64,000 nucleotides of DNA from PALSA-612 sp963791225 (GTDB lineage: Bacteria > Actinomycetota > Thermoleophilia > Gaiellales > Gaiellaceae). Below are positions 40,609 to 49,835 of the stretch, piece after piece. Both the position numbers and the translations under genes were made by a program. The stretch lies in contig CAWBRV010000003.1 of assembly GCA_963791225.1 (NCBI GenBank), positions 496,001 through 560,000 of the forward strand. Direction: 5' to 3'. Each line of letters begins with the position of its first letter. Position 1 is the first letter of the stretch. Under the pieces are notes generated by a model. It was not told the DNA's origin, searched no databases, and saw only the letters and a list, made by a program, of their open reading frames with translations.

Positions 40609-41553
40609 TCAGCGTGCCCCGCGCACGTACGGGATCGCGAGCGCGGGCGGCAGGTACGCGCGTCGCGAGAACAGGATCAACGCCAGGATGATGGCGGCGA
40701 ACGGGAGCGCGTGGATGAAGTTGTCGGGAATGTTGGTGATGCCGGCCGCCTGCAGCGCGGGTCCAAGCGAGATCGTGACACCGAACAGGAACGAGCCGAT
40801 CACGACACCGAGCGGCCGACCCCGCGCGAGCATGGCGATCACGATTGCCATGAAGCCCTGGCCTTGAGTGAGGAACGGCTGGAATCCTCCCGCGCCGACG
40901 ACCGACAGGTACGCGCCGCCGAGACCCGCGAGTGCCCCGGTGGAGAGGGCGGCATAGCTCCGGGTCGCGATTACGTCGACGCCGGCGGCGTCGAGCGCCT
41001 CCGGTTTCTCGCCGGCGGCCCGCAGGTTGAGGCCGATGTTCGTGGCCCGGAACGTCCAGGCGAGCAGCACGGCGAACGCGAGTCCCAGATAGACGAGGAG
41101 CGGCTGACTGAAGAGCGGAAACTGGCCGTTGAGCGGCTTGCCCAGGACCGGGATCCGGTCGAGGAGAGGAATCGGATCGTTCGGTGTTGCCCCGAGGCGG
41201 GGCTGGGAGCTGGAGAACCTCGACTGATAGAGGACACTCGTGATCCCCTCACCGGCGAGTGTGATCGCGATCCCGACGACGATCTGGTCGAGGCCGAGCC
41301 ACACGCAGAGAACCACCATGAGCACGGAGCTGAGCGTGCCGCCGACGATCCCGGCCAGGAAGCCGACCCAGACCGAGTCGCTGTAGTAGGCGCCGAGGTA
41401 GCCGCAATAGGCACCGACCAGCATCATCCCCTCCAGGCCGATGTTGAGGACGCCTGCCCGCTCGGAGATCGTCTCGCCTAGCGCGGTGAACATCAACGGG
41501 ACGCCGGCGAGGACGCCGCCTGCGACGACCGTCGTGAAGAACAGCTGGTTCAT
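40609..41553 (-). CDS. ABC transporter permease (BMP/nucleoside-type), second
   Basis: A 314-residue permease of the BPD_transp_2 family with about 8-9 hydrophobic segments: GVLNIGLEGMMLVGAYCGYL near the N-terminus is the family mark, then LRAAGEKPEALDAAGVDV and the loop GGFQPFLTQGQGFMAIVIAML. It pairs with the gene at 41550. The start at ATG 41553 overlaps that gene's stop (ATGA). The longer open frame extending upstream is only antisense-like sequence. Confidence 0.88.
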   Translation of the reverse strand: MNQLFFTTVVAGGVLAGVPLMFTALGETISERAGVLNIGLEGMMLVGAYCGYLGAYYSDSVWVGFLAGIVGGTLSSVLMVVLCVWLGLDQIVVGIAITLAGEGITSVLYQSRFSSSQPRLGATPNDPIPLLDRIPVLGKPLNGQFPLFSQPLLVYLGLAFAVLLAWTFRATNIGLNLRAAGEKPEALDAAGVDVIATRSYAALSTGALAGLGGAYLSVVGAGGFQPFLTQGQGFMAIVIAMLARGRPLGVVIGSFLFGVTISLGPALQAAGITNIPDNFIHALPFAAIILALILFSRRAYLPPALAIPYVRGAR

Positions 41554-42722
41554 CCGGCCTCCGATGACGGCCTGTGGCGGCGCGGAGACCGAAGCGACTG
41601 GACGAGCCCGGCCGGAAGGTAGCTGCCGCCGAGGTCCCGCTTGCGTCCGAGGTACTCGATGACGGTCATGAACAGCAGGATCAGCCCGACTAGGACGAGC
41701 AGGAAGTCGGTGGGAAGGTTCGCCTGGGAAGCGGCGTAGTCGCCGCCGGTCGAGAGGACGGCGTAGAAGGCGACGAAGGGGACGACCCCGAGCACGTTCA
41801 GGCGCGCCAGGAAGACGAAGGGGATGACCGCGTCGCCGTAGGTGGGGATCTGGTCGGCGCGCACGTACCCCCAGAACGGACTGAGCACGTACGCCCAGGC
41901 CGCGAGGCCGACCAGAGCGCCGCTGATCAGGAACACGGAGATGATCAGCCGTGGAAGGTCGATGCCGACATGCTGTGCGGCGCGGGGGTTGGCGCCGAGG
42001 ACGTTGAGCTTGAGGCCGAACGCCGTCCGTGTCAGCACGTAGTGGGTGACGATCACCACTGCGAAGGCAACGAGCAGGCTGATGTCGATGCTCGTTCCCG
42101 GGATCGCGGGCAGGAGCTTGTCGAGCGGTATCGCCTCCGTTTGCGGCGTCCGGATCGCGGGATCCTGGAACGGCCCCTTGATCAAGTAGTCGGCGAGGTC
42201 GATCCCGATGAACGACATCATCAGCGTCGTGATGATCTCGTTCGTTCCGTAGCGTGCCTTGAGGACGGCTGGAACCAGGGTCCAGGCGGCGCCGACGGAG
42301 GACGCGAGCAGAGCGAGCAGCACGAAGGCGAGCGCGAGCGGGACCTCGGTGACGAGCGACGGCCCGAATCCGGCGACGAACGCGGCTGCAAGCGCGAACT
42401 GGCCGTTGTAGCCGAGGTTCCAGATGTTCGCGCGGAAGATGACCGTCAGCCCGACCGCGATCAGGAGGAGGGGCACCATCGTGACGGCGCTCTGTTGCCA
42501 GTTCCCCTGCGCGACTCCGTAGTCCCACACGTGCCGGTAGAACTCGAACGGGTTCCGGCCGAGCGCCGCCAGCAGGATCCCGCCGGCCGCCAGTGCCAGG
42601 ATCACCGGTCCGAGCGACCGGACGAAGATGTCGATCAGGCGGGCGGTGATCCTGGCGCGTGCGACCTGCCAGCGTCCGGGCTCGACGGGCGGGTCCGCGG
42701 GATTCCCGGCCACGGTCGTCAC
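41550..42722 (-). CDS. ABC transporter permease (BMP/nucleoside-type), first
   Basis: A 390-residue permease of the same family as the next gene but with a longer N-terminus: LRRLIDIFVRSL-type entry helix, WNLGYNGQFALAAAFVAGFG, then LNVLGANPRAAQHVGIDLPR, and a C-terminal tail of about 30 charged residues. The start at ATG 42722 overlaps the ATPase stop. Together with the ATPase, BMP protein and second permease it forms a complete importer. Confidence 0.88.
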   Translation of the reverse strand: MTTVAGNPADPPVEPGRWQVARARITARLIDIFVRSLGPVILALAAGGILLAALGRNPFEFYRHVWDYGVAQGNWQQSAVTMVPLLLIAVGLTVIFRANIWNLGYNGQFALAAAFVAGFGPSLVTEVPLALAFVLLALLASSVGAAWTLVPAVLKARYGTNEIITTLMMSFIGIDLADYLIKGPFQDPAIRTPQTEAIPLDKLLPAIPGTSIDISLLVAFAVVIVTHYVLTRTAFGLKLNVLGANPRAAQHVGIDLPRLIISVFLISGALVGLAAWAYVLSPFWGYVRADQIPTYGDAVIPFVFLARLNVLGVVPFVAFYAVLSTGGDYAASQANLPTDFLLVLVGLILLFMTVIEYLGRKRDLGGSYLPAGLVQSLRSPRRHRPSSEAG

Positions 42723-44323
42723 GCCGCCGCCTCGGAAGCGCCGTCTCCGATCATCAACGCACCGACGCGCTCGGCAGCCCCCGGCCTGTTGTCGACGACG
42801 CCGACGAGCCGTCCGCGGGAGAGCACGGCGATGCGGTCCGAGATGTCGAGTAGCTCGTCGAGGTCGGTCGAGATCACGAGCGCGGAGCCGCCTTCGTGTG
42901 CGAGTTGGCGGATCATGTCGCGTACGGTGCCGGTCGTCTTCACATCCAGGCCGTAGGTGGGCTTGTGGAAGACGACCACCTTCGGGCCGAACGAGAGCTC
43001 ACGGGCCAGCATCACCTTCTGAATGTTCCCGCCCGAGAGTGTCCCTGCGCGCGTGTGCACGCTCGGGGTGCGAACGTCGAACTGGTCGACGAGCTCGGTC
43101 GCCGTCTGCTCGAGCGCAGCGTGCTGCGTTCGACCGTGGCGCCAGAACGGCCGCTGCCCGATCCGTTTCAGGAACAGGTTCAGGCTGACGCTCATGCTGG
43201 GAACCGTGCCTTCGCCCATACGGTCATCCGTCACGTAGCGCAGGCCGAGCTTCTGGCGTGCGGAGACCGACAGCCGCGTGATGGGAGCGTCGTAGAGCCG
43301 GATCTCCCCGCCCGTGACATGGCGCTGGCCTGCGACCACCTCCGCGAGCGCCCGCTGCCCATTTCCGTCGACACCCGCGACGCCGAGGATCTCGCCCAGC
43401 CCGAGCCGGAGCGAGACGTGCTCGACGCCGAGCTCGACTCCCTGTCCCGGAGCCGAGACGTCGTCGAGCTCGAGCACGGTCTCGGCGGCGGCCCGCCGTC
43501 GTCGGTCGTGGTCGAGCTCGACGTGCTCGATGTCCTCCTCGAGCTCGGCCACGTCTGCGACCGCCGGCACCTCGTCGCCGAACATGAGCCGGATGATCGT
43601 GCCGCGAAGCTCCGCGGCCGGAGCGGAGCGCAGGGTCTCGCTGTCGAGCGTGCCCGCGACCCGGCCCTGCCGGAGAATCGAGATCCTGTCGCCGAGCGAG
43701 AGGGCCTCGTGGAGCTTGTGCGTGATGAACACGATGCCCTGGCCCTGCTCCTTCAACCGTCCGAGCACCTGCTCGAGCTCCGCGAATGCCTGCGGTGTGA
43801 GCATCGAGGTCGGCTCGTCGAGGACGAGGACCCGCGAGCCGCGCCAGAGCGCCTTCACGATCTCGACCTGCTGTTGGCGCCCGAGCGCCAGGTCGGCCGC
43901 CTTCGACTCCGGATCGACCGCGACGCCGAGCTGGTCGGCCAGCTCGCGGAGGCGCTGCTGCGCTCCGGCGAAGTCGAGCCGCAGGTGGTGCGTGTCTCCG
44001 AGCATCAGGTTCTCGAGGACGGTCAGCGCCGGGATCAGGGTCGAGTGCTGGTAGACGGTGCCGATGCCGTGCTCGAGTGCCGCTCGGGGCGAGTCGATCG
44101 AGACGTCCTGTCCGTCCATCCGGATCCGGCCGGCGTCGGGCTTTACGAGGCCGGACAGGATGCCGATCAGCGTGGACTTGCCGGCGCCGTTCTCTCCGAG
44201 CAGGCAATGGATCTCGCCGCGGCGGACGCTGAAGGTGACGTCGTCGTTCGCGAGCACGCCGGGATAGGCCTTGCTGATCCCGACGAGCTCTACGAGCGCG
44301 GGAGGCTGCTGATCCACGCTCAC
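42719..44323 (-). CDS. duplicated ABC ATPase (BMP-type importer)
   Basis: 534 residues with two nucleotide-binding halves. The first has Walker A GENGAGKST, signature LGRQQQVEIVKAL and Walker B VLVLDEPTSML. The second has a degenerate Walker A (GVDGNGQRALAE), signature LSGGNIQKVMLAREL and Walker B VVVFHKPTYGLD, in which the catalytic Glu is replaced. The asymmetry is normal for sugar/nucleoside-type ATPases. It would energise the BMP-binding-protein importer; the ligand by context may be a vitamin B6 form. Confidence 0.9.
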   Translation of the reverse strand: MSVDQQPPALVELVGISKAYPGVLANDDVTFSVRRGEIHCLLGENGAGKSTLIGILSGLVKPDAGRIRMDGQDVSIDSPRAALEHGIGTVYQHSTLIPALTVLENLMLGDTHHLRLDFAGAQQRLRELADQLGVAVDPESKAADLALGRQQQVEIVKALWRGSRVLVLDEPTSMLTPQAFAELEQVLGRLKEQGQGIVFITHKLHEALSLGDRISILRQGRVAGTLDSETLRSAPAAELRGTIIRLMFGDEVPAVADVAELEEDIEHVELDHDRRRRAAAETVLELDDVSAPGQGVELGVEHVSLRLGLGEILGVAGVDGNGQRALAEVVAGQRHVTGGEIRLYDAPITRLSVSARQKLGLRYVTDDRMGEGTVPSMSVSLNLFLKRIGQRPFWRHGRTQHAALEQTATELVDQFDVRTPSVHTRAGTLSGGNIQKVMLARELSFGPKVVVFHKPTYGLDVKTTGTVRDMIRQLAHEGGSALVISTDLDELLDISDRIAVLSRGRLVGVVDNRPGAAERVGALMIGDGASEAAA

Positions 44324-44350
44324 CTCAGACTGTCTCGGATGTCAGAACGC

Positions 44351-44378
44351 CCGCGGCGGCCCGGACGGGCCGCCGCGG
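44351..44378 (-). terminator. strong GC hairpin between BMP and ATPase genes
   Basis: A perfect 12-bp stem (44351-44362 with 44367-44378) and tetraloop ggac, 22 bases after the binding-protein stop. There is no T-tract, so it likely limits read-through or protects the upstream message. Confidence 0.6.
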
Positions 44379-44399
44379 TTTCCTGCGTTCCTTCTGCAC

Positions 44400-45440
44400 T
44401 TATCCGATCAGCTTGAGGACGGCGCTCTTCGTGGTCACGTTGGGAACCTTGATCTTCCCCGAGACGATGCCGACCTTGGCAACGCCGATCTCCTTCCAGA
44501 CGGGTGTCGAGACGTACTTCGTCCGGAGGAGCGAGATGCCGCCGTTCTTCAGCGTCAGGCTGTACCCGTGCGTTCCGTACGTGCCCTTGTTGATGTCGGC
44601 GATGGCCGCCTTGTAGGCGTTCGTGAACGTCCAGAGCACGGATGACAGGAACACGTGGTTCTTGTCGATCGGTGTCAGGTCGCCGATGTCGCCGATCATC
44701 CAGACCTTGTGGCCCACTTTGGCGGTTTCGATCGCCTGCAGGTACCCGAAGGTCGCTCCGTCGCCCATCGTGAGGATGACGTCGGCGCCCTGGGCGATCA
44801 CGCTGTTGGCTGCGCGCTTGCCGCCCGCGGCGTCGTCGTAGGACGCCGGGCCGATCGTCGCGAAGACGATCTTCGAACTCTTGTCGATCGAGCGAACGCC
44901 GGCTGCGAACCCGCCGCTCATCTTGTACCAGTTCGGGTCGGAGGCCGAGATGACGATTCCGAGCGTGTGCGTCTTCGTCATCCGTGCCGCCAGGATGCCC
45001 GCCAGATAGGACCCCTGCTGGCTCTGTGTCGTGATGTTGGAGACGTAGTTCTTGACGAGCATGGTCGGGATGTCGTAGGTCATGATCGGCACCTTGTATT
45101 GCGGCCCGATGCGCGCGGCGACCGTGTCGTAGCCGCTGGCGTGGGCGATGATGAAGTTGGCGCCGCTCTTGGCCAGCTGCGTCAGGACGACCTGCGTCTT
45201 GTCGTAGCCGATGTTCGTGACGGCGTTCACCTTGGCGCCGTATGCGCCCGCTGCGGCTTTGGCGCTGTTGACGCCCTGCTGGTTCCAACCGTAGTCATTG
45301 GTTTGAGCCGGGGTCGCGATCGCGACTGTCGTGACCTTTGCGGCCTTGAGCGCGTTACTCGCATAGGCCGCTCCGGCCACCACGAGCCCGAGAATCGCTG
45401 CGGCGACGACGATCCGTGCTCGAGTTCGACGCATCTTCAT
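44400..45440 (-). CDS. BMP-family substrate-binding protein
   Basis: A 346-residue Bmp/PnrA-type solute-binding protein. A signal segment ARIVVAAAILGLVVAGAAYA has no lipobox. The mature part has the purine-binding-type fold: AIATPAQTNDYGWNQQGV, IIAHASGYDTVA, GTYGTHGYSLTLKNGG. Characterised relatives bind nucleosides, but the ligand pocket residues cannot be judged here. Its place at the head of the operon with pyridoxamine aminotransferase suggests a B6 vitamer or another heterocycle. ATG 45440 follows a gggaggg. Confidence 0.85.
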   Translation of the reverse strand: MKMRRTRARIVVAAAILGLVVAGAAYASNALKAAKVTTVAIATPAQTNDYGWNQQGVNSAKAAAGAYGAKVNAVTNIGYDKTQVVLTQLAKSGANFIIAHASGYDTVAARIGPQYKVPIMTYDIPTMLVKNYVSNITTQSQQGSYLAGILAARMTKTHTLGIVISASDPNWYKMSGGFAAGVRSIDKSSKIVFATIGPASYDDAAGGKRAANSVIAQGADVILTMGDGATFGYLQAIETAKVGHKVWMIGDIGDLTPIDKNHVFLSSVLWTFTNAYKAAIADINKGTYGTHGYSLTLKNGGISLLRTKYVSTPVWKEIGVAKVGIVSGKIKVPNVTTKSAVLKLIG

Positions 45441-45477
45441 GAGCCCTCCCTGTTCTAGCCCGACTTACCGATTGCCT

Positions 45478-45555
45478 CGGGGCGATGATCGCTCAATTCG
45501 CCCCGGGTTGCCCGACCGATCCGCCCCTGTTAGGGTCGGCTGCAGACTGTTGACA
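45478..45555. promoter_or_regulatory. divergent control region between BMP operon and GntR gene
   Basis: Within the 155-bp gap are an 8-bp inverted repeat (cggggcga 45478-45485 and tcgccccg 45498-45505) and a TTGACA (45550-45555) pointing toward the GntR gene. A -10 is unclear. The palindrome is a candidate operator for the GntR protein. Confidence 0.4.
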
Positions 45556-45595
45556 CTCGACTTGGCGACCATAACCGAGGGTTAGAGGGAGTGCA

Positions 45596-46300
45596 ATGGC
45601 CAACGCGCTGCTCAAACACGAAGTCGATACGAAGCGCGGCGGTCGCCTCGAAAACCTGACGTTGTGGCAGCGAGTCCACGAGCATCTTCGCGAGGAGATC
45701 CTCGCCGACCGGCTGAGTGCCGGCACCGAGTTGCAGGAGACGGCGCTCGCCGCCGAGCTCGGAGTCAGTCGGGGGCCGGTCAGAGAGGCGATCGGTCGGC
45801 TTGCCGCAGAAGGGCTGGTGGTGGTGAGGCCGAGGCGGGGTGCGATCGTCAGGTCGCTGACGAAGGACGAGTTCATCGAGGCGTATGAGGTGCGCGAAGC
45901 GCTCGAGGTGATGGCTGCCAGGCTTGCGACCACGCGGCTGGGGAGCGACGGGCTCGCCCGACTCGATTCGCTGACCGCGGCCATGGAGCGACACGCGGAG
46001 CACGACGAGGTCGACGCGTTCTTCGAGGCGAACGCTGCGTTTCACGCAACGCTCGTGGATGCGGCCGGAAACGGCCGTCTGCGCGAGATGTACACGCAGC
46101 TGCTCGGGCAGATGAACGGCTATCGCCGGCGCTCGCTTGCGCTCCGCGGGAGCCTTCGACAGTCGGTCGCCGAGCACAGGGCGATCCTGGCGGCGCTCTC
46201 GTCTGGCAACCCGGAGCTCGCGGCGCAGCTGATGTCGGATCACATTCGCGTTCCGCAGCGGCGCCTGCAGGAGTTGACGGACGAGGAGTTCGCGACGTGA
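45596..46300 (+). CDS. GntR-family regulator, FadR/FCD type
   Basis: 234 residues: an N-terminal winged helix (LWQRVHEHLREEILADRL, LAAELGVSRGPVREAIGRLAAEGLV) and a C-terminal FCD effector domain with metal-site His residues (NAAFHATLVDAAGN; VAEHRAILAAL; MSDHI). FCD proteins sense small acids. It lies at the hub of two divergent B6/heterocycle operons and is the first gene of the rightward one, overlapping the next start (GTGA). It is most simply a repressor of both operons. Confidence 0.88.
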   Translation: MANALLKHEVDTKRGGRLENLTLWQRVHEHLREEILADRLSAGTELQETALAAELGVSRGPVREAIGRLAAEGLVVVRPRRGAIVRSLTKDEFIEAYEVREALEVMAARLATTRLGSDGLARLDSLTAAMERHAEHDEVDAFFEANAAFHATLVDAAGNGRLREMYTQLLGQMNGYRRRSLALRGSLRQSVAEHRAILAALSSGNPELAAQLMSDHIRVPQRRLQELTDEEFAT

Positions 46301-47328
46301 GCCCGCTCCAGTTCGGGGTCAACCTCAACAACCGCGAGCCCTTGATCGCAGCGGACTACGACCTGCAGATGCTGCTCGACCTGAGCGAGGTGGTGGAGCA
46401 GGCTGGGTTCGACTCGGTCTGGGTCGGCGACAGCCTGTTCTCCAAGCCCCGCTACGAGCCGATCTCGCTGCTCTCGGCGATCTCGCAGCGCACCTCCCAT
46501 GTCCGGCTGGGAACGTCGTGCATGGTCTCGTCCACTCGAAATCCGCTCTACCTCGCGCTCGAGTGGGCGACGCTCGACGTCATCTCGGGCGGCCGCACGA
46601 TCCTCGGAACCGGCATGGGGAACCCGGAGGCAGGAGTACGGCGTGAGTTCGAGGCGCTCGGGCTCGACTACGTGCGCCGAGGATCGCTGTTCGAGGAGGG
46701 GCTCGCGGTGCTCCGGACGCTCTGGACCGAGGGGCGCGTCACCTTCCACGGGAAGTACTTCGACTACGACGACGTCGCCTTCCATTCGGGCACCGAGATG
46801 GCGCCGCTGATGCCGATCCAGAAGCCGCCGCCGATCTGGGTCGTGTCGAATCCACGCTTGAAGGGCGACGCTGAGCCGGATGTGATCGCGCGCCGCCTCG
46901 AGGCCGCCTGCCGCCGGATCGTGCAGTACGGGGACGGCTGGATGACCTGCTGTCGCGCCCAGCATCCCGACGAACTCGTCGAACAGCTCGGCGCGATCGA
47001 GCGCTACGCCGAGGAGCACGACGCCGACTTCTCGCGGCTCGTGATCTCGTACCAGGTGACGATGAACATCGGCGACTCGGCAGCCGAGGCGGAGCGGGCG
47101 TTCGACGAGTACATCTCCAAGTACTACCCCGAGCTCTCCCAGGCGATGGACCTGTCGAACTGGGGCCCGGTCGGCACTCCCGAGGACATCGCGGCCTGGA
47201 TCCGCACCTTCGCCGCCGCGGGTGTCGACCACTTCATCTGTCGCTTCGGCGCCGTCGACCAGTTCGACCAGGTCGAGCGTTTCGCGAAGGACGTCCTTCC
47301 GCTGTTCAGCGGAGAAAGGGTGGGTTGA
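46297..47328 (+). CDS. LLM-class flavin-dependent oxidoreductase (FMN or F420)
   Basis: A 343-residue luciferase-like monooxygenase: FGVNLNNREPL, VEQAGFDSVWVGDSL, VRLGTSCMVSSTRNPLYLA, GGRTILGTGMGNPEAG are family landmarks of the TIM-barrel fold. Some members open heterocyclic rings (RutA on uracil), making it a candidate ring-opening enzyme here. Cofactor choice cannot be decided. The start is GTG 46297 inside the GntR stop. Confidence 0.85.
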   Translation: MSPLQFGVNLNNREPLIAADYDLQMLLDLSEVVEQAGFDSVWVGDSLFSKPRYEPISLLSAISQRTSHVRLGTSCMVSSTRNPLYLALEWATLDVISGGRTILGTGMGNPEAGVRREFEALGLDYVRRGSLFEEGLAVLRTLWTEGRVTFHGKYFDYDDVAFHSGTEMAPLMPIQKPPPIWVVSNPRLKGDAEPDVIARRLEAACRRIVQYGDGWMTCCRAQHPDELVEQLGAIERYAEEHDADFSRLVISYQVTMNIGDSAAEAERAFDEYISKYYPELSQAMDLSNWGPVGTPEDIAAWIRTFAAAGVDHFICRFGAVDQFDQVERFAKDVLPLFSGERVG

Positions 47329-47331
47329 GCC

Positions 47332-48345
47332 ATGGCTACCGCAGTCACGACCGACGATCTCCTCAAAGACGCGGCGCTGATCGTCGACGTCTGCTTCTCC
47401 GTCGAGGAGGGTGACGTCGTCACGATCATCTGCGACGACGACCGTGCCGACGAGGCTCATGCTGTCGCAGAGGTCTGCGTCGAGCGGCGTGCGTGGCCGG
47501 TGATCATGAACAACGAGCTGCAAGTCCGCCGCGGCCGGGCCGACGTCCGCTTCCCGATGGCCCCGCCGGCGAACCTGCACCGGGCGATGGTCGGGTCGGA
47601 CGAGGTGATCATCATCGCCAACCTCGAGTGGGCGAACCGGTTCGCCCACGTCAACGCGGTGCGCGAGACCTGCGAGGCGAACGGGAAGATCGCGTCGATC
47701 GAGCCCGGCATGGGCGAGTGGGGTCTCACGCGCGAGGATCTCGAGCGCTCGGCTCAGCGGACGAAGGACGCGGTCGCCGCGCTCGCCGGGAAGAAGCGGT
47801 GCCGTGTCACGACGCCGCTCGGCACCGATTTCACCGCCGCGTTCGAGGGCCGGCCGCCGCTCGAGCTGACCCCGTACAAGGCACGCGGCCAGATGATGAG
47901 CCCGATCCCGCTCTGGACGGAGGTCGCATTCGCGGCGATCGAAGACTTCACGCACGGCATCGCCGTCGTCGACGGTGTCATGCTCGGCATCGGCCTCGAG
48001 GGCCAGGTGAAGGAACCGATCACGTGGACGCTCGAGGGCGGCCGCTGCGTGAAGATCGAAGGCGGCGAGGAGGCGGAGCGGCTGCGCAAAGCGATCGAGG
48101 GCGTCGAGAACGCGGACGTGATCGGCGAGTTCGCGTTCGGCACGAGCGAGAAGGCGCCGTTCGGGACGCCGTCGGAAAAGGGACGCATCGGCACCGTCCA
48201 CCTCGCGCTCGGAGACAACCACAACGCCTATCCGGGCGGGCAGAACCACTGCTCGCTCCACCTCGACGGCGTGTTTCTGAACGCGACGATGTGGATCGAG
48301 GACGACGGCACGTACATCCTGCGGGACGGCGAGTGGGCGCTGTAG
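47332..48345 (+). CDS. M29-fold metalloprotein: aminopeptidase-like or NicX-like dioxygenase
   Basis: 337 residues of the aminopeptidase T (M29) superfamily, which also contains the 2,5-dihydroxypyridine dioxygenase NicX. Candidate metal ligands are Glu266 (GEFAFG), His290 (TVHLALGDN), His310 and Asp312 (SLHLDG). Glu-His-His-Asp order fits M29 peptidases; the terminal H-x-D fits NicX as well. By context (pyridine-ring catabolism) a ring-cleaving role is attractive, but sequence alone does not settle it. ATG 47332 lies 3 bases after the preceding stop. Confidence 0.72.
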   Translation: MATAVTTDDLLKDAALIVDVCFSVEEGDVVTIICDDDRADEAHAVAEVCVERRAWPVIMNNELQVRRGRADVRFPMAPPANLHRAMVGSDEVIIIANLEWANRFAHVNAVRETCEANGKIASIEPGMGEWGLTREDLERSAQRTKDAVAALAGKKRCRVTTPLGTDFTAAFEGRPPLELTPYKARGQMMSPIPLWTEVAFAAIEDFTHGIAVVDGVMLGIGLEGQVKEPITWTLEGGRCVKIEGGEEAERLRKAIEGVENADVIGEFAFGTSEKAPFGTPSEKGRIGTVHLALGDNHNAYPGGQNHCSLHLDGVFLNATMWIEDDGTYILRDGEWAL

Positions 48346-48701
48346 TCACCGTCTGCCCGCTCGAGAACGTCGATCCGATCGAGTTGCCGAACGGAAGCTG
48401 GAGTCGCATGCTCCTCACCGCCGACCGGGTGGGTGACAGTCGCTCCTCGCTCGGCTACTCGGTGTTCACGCCCGGCACCACGCTGCAACCGGTGAGCCAC
48501 GAGACCGAGGAGTTCGCGTACGTGATCTCGGGCTCGGGCGAGCTTCGGCTCGACGACGAAGCTGTTGCGTTCGCAGCGGGTGACGCGCTCCACATCCCCG
48601 CCGGTGTCTGGCATGCCGTCGCGAACACGGGTGACGAGGACGTCGTGATGGTGTTCGGCTTCCCGCATCCCGATTACCCGCCGACCGAGCGACGCGGCTG
48701 A
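48333..48701 (+). CDS. small cupin protein
   Basis: A 122-residue single-domain cupin: YSVFTPGTTLQPVSHETEEFAYVISGSGELRL (motif 1, with His, Glu and Tyr positions) and HIPAGVWHAVANTG (motif 2). The start at GTG 48333 overlaps the end of the M29-fold gene by 13 bases. In a catabolic operon it may bind an intermediate or be an isomerase or dioxygenase; no assignment is possible. Confidence 0.75.
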   Translation: MGAVVTVCPLENVDPIELPNGSWSRMLLTADRVGDSRSSLGYSVFTPGTTLQPVSHETEEFAYVISGSGELRLDDEAVAFAAGDALHIPAGVWHAVANTGDEDVVMVFGFPHPDYPPTERRG

Positions 48702-49375
48702 TGGCGGTCATGGCACAAACGATCAGAGAGGAAATCGCCTGCGCTTGCCGGATCCTCGCGCTCGAGGGATACGCCGACCTGACGCTCGGCCACGTCAGCG
48801 CTCGCGGCCCCGACGGCTCGATCTGGATCAAGCGCAAGGGAATCAGCCTCGACGAGGTCGAGCAAGGAGACGTGGTCGAGGCCGACGCCGATGACGTCGA
48901 GCTCCATCTCGAGACGGTCCTGCACACCGCCGTCTACGCGGTGCGGCCGGACGTGGGCGCGGTCGTCCACGGGCACCCGCCGTACGCGACCGCGCTTGCG
49001 GCCACGGGCGCCGAGTTCGAGGTGCTCACGCACGACGGAGTTCTCTTCGCCGACGGGCTCGGCCGCTTCGACGCACCGGATCTGATCGTCGACGACGAGC
49101 AGGGCGCCGCCGTCGCCGCTGCCCTCGGGTCGCACCGGGCGGCCCTGCTTCGAAACCACGGCGTCCTCGTGGTCGGGAAGGACGTCGCCTGGGCCGTGCT
49201 CGCGGCGGTCACCCTCGAGCGGGCCGCGCGGCTGCAGTCGATCGCGTCGACGCTCGGTTCCCTGCAGCCGATCCCGGATCGGATCGCGCAGGAGCTGTAT
49301 CCGGTGAAGTACCAGGACCGCTTCGTGGCCGAGTACTGGGAGGCGTGGCTCCGCCGCCTGCGGCCGGCCGGCTGA
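48701..49375 (+). CDS. class II aldolase-family HMPDdc decarboxylase candidate
   Basis: A 224-residue class II aldolase/adducin protein. The zinc site is H-G-H-P in VVHGHPPYATA plus RNHGVLV. The M. loti enzyme that removes the C4 carboxylate of 3-hydroxy-2-methylpyridine-4,5-dicarboxylate belongs to this family, and GHVSAR, IKRKGISL and the lack of the aldolase Tyr-rich tail agree. Adjacent B6 genes support that role; fuculose-type aldolase is the alternative. The start overlaps the cupin stop (TGATG). Confidence 0.72.
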   Translation: MAVMAQTIREEIACACRILALEGYADLTLGHVSARGPDGSIWIKRKGISLDEVEQGDVVEADADDVELHLETVLHTAVYAVRPDVGAVVHGHPPYATALAATGAEFEVLTHDGVLFADGLGRFDAPDLIVDDEQGAAVAAALGSHRAALLRNHGVLVVGKDVAWAVLAAVTLERAARLQSIASTLGSLQPIPDRIAQELYPVKYQDRFVAEYWEAWLRRLRPAG

Positions 49376-49376
49376 G

Positions 49377-49835
49377 ATGGAGATCCGCCTGACCGTCAAC
49401 GGCGCCGAGGTCGTGCGCGACGTCGAGCCGGAGGAGTTGCTCCTCGACCTGATTCGCGACGGCCTTGGGCTGACCGGCGCGAAGCGATCCTGTGACGTGC
49501 AGGTATGCGGAACCTGCACGGTGCTCGTCGACGGCAGGGCCGTGAGCTCGTGCTGCTTCCTGGCAGCGGACGCGGACGGCCGCGAGGTGCTGACGATCGA
49601 GGGTCTGGCGGCGAAGCCGGAGTTCGACCATCTCGAACAGGCCTTCACCCGTCACGCGGCGCTGCAGTGCGGCTTCTGCACGAGTGGCATGCTGCTGACC
49701 GTCAGTTCGCTGCTCGCGACCGGTGAGCTGACGAGCGAGGACGAGATCAAGCGCAGCCTCGCCGGGAACCTCTGCCGCTGCACCGGCTACCGGGGGATCC
49801 TCGAAGCCGTGACGGAGCTGGCAGGTCTCGCGTGA
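49377..49835 (+). CDS. molybdenum hydroxylase 2Fe-2S (small) subunit
   Basis: 152 residues with both [2Fe-2S] sites: plant-ferredoxin type (SCDVQVCGTCTVL and SSCCF) and the C-terminal helical type (CGFCTSGM and CRCTGYRG). It carries electrons from the Mo subunit to the FAD subunit. The start at ATG 49377 is one base after the previous TGA; its stop overlaps the Mo-subunit GTG (GTGA). Confidence 0.92.
   Translation: MEIRLTVNGAEVVRDVEPEELLLDLIRDGLGLTGAKRSCDVQVCGTCTVLVDGRAVSSCCFLAADADGREVLTIEGLAAKPEFDHLEQAFTRHAALQCGFCTSGMLLTVSSLLATGELTSEDEIKRSLAGNLCRCTGYRGILEAVTELAGLA

Noticed and set aside
46240..48261. 673-codon minus-strand frame
   Set aside because: Antisense to the LLM and M29-fold genes; no family pattern.
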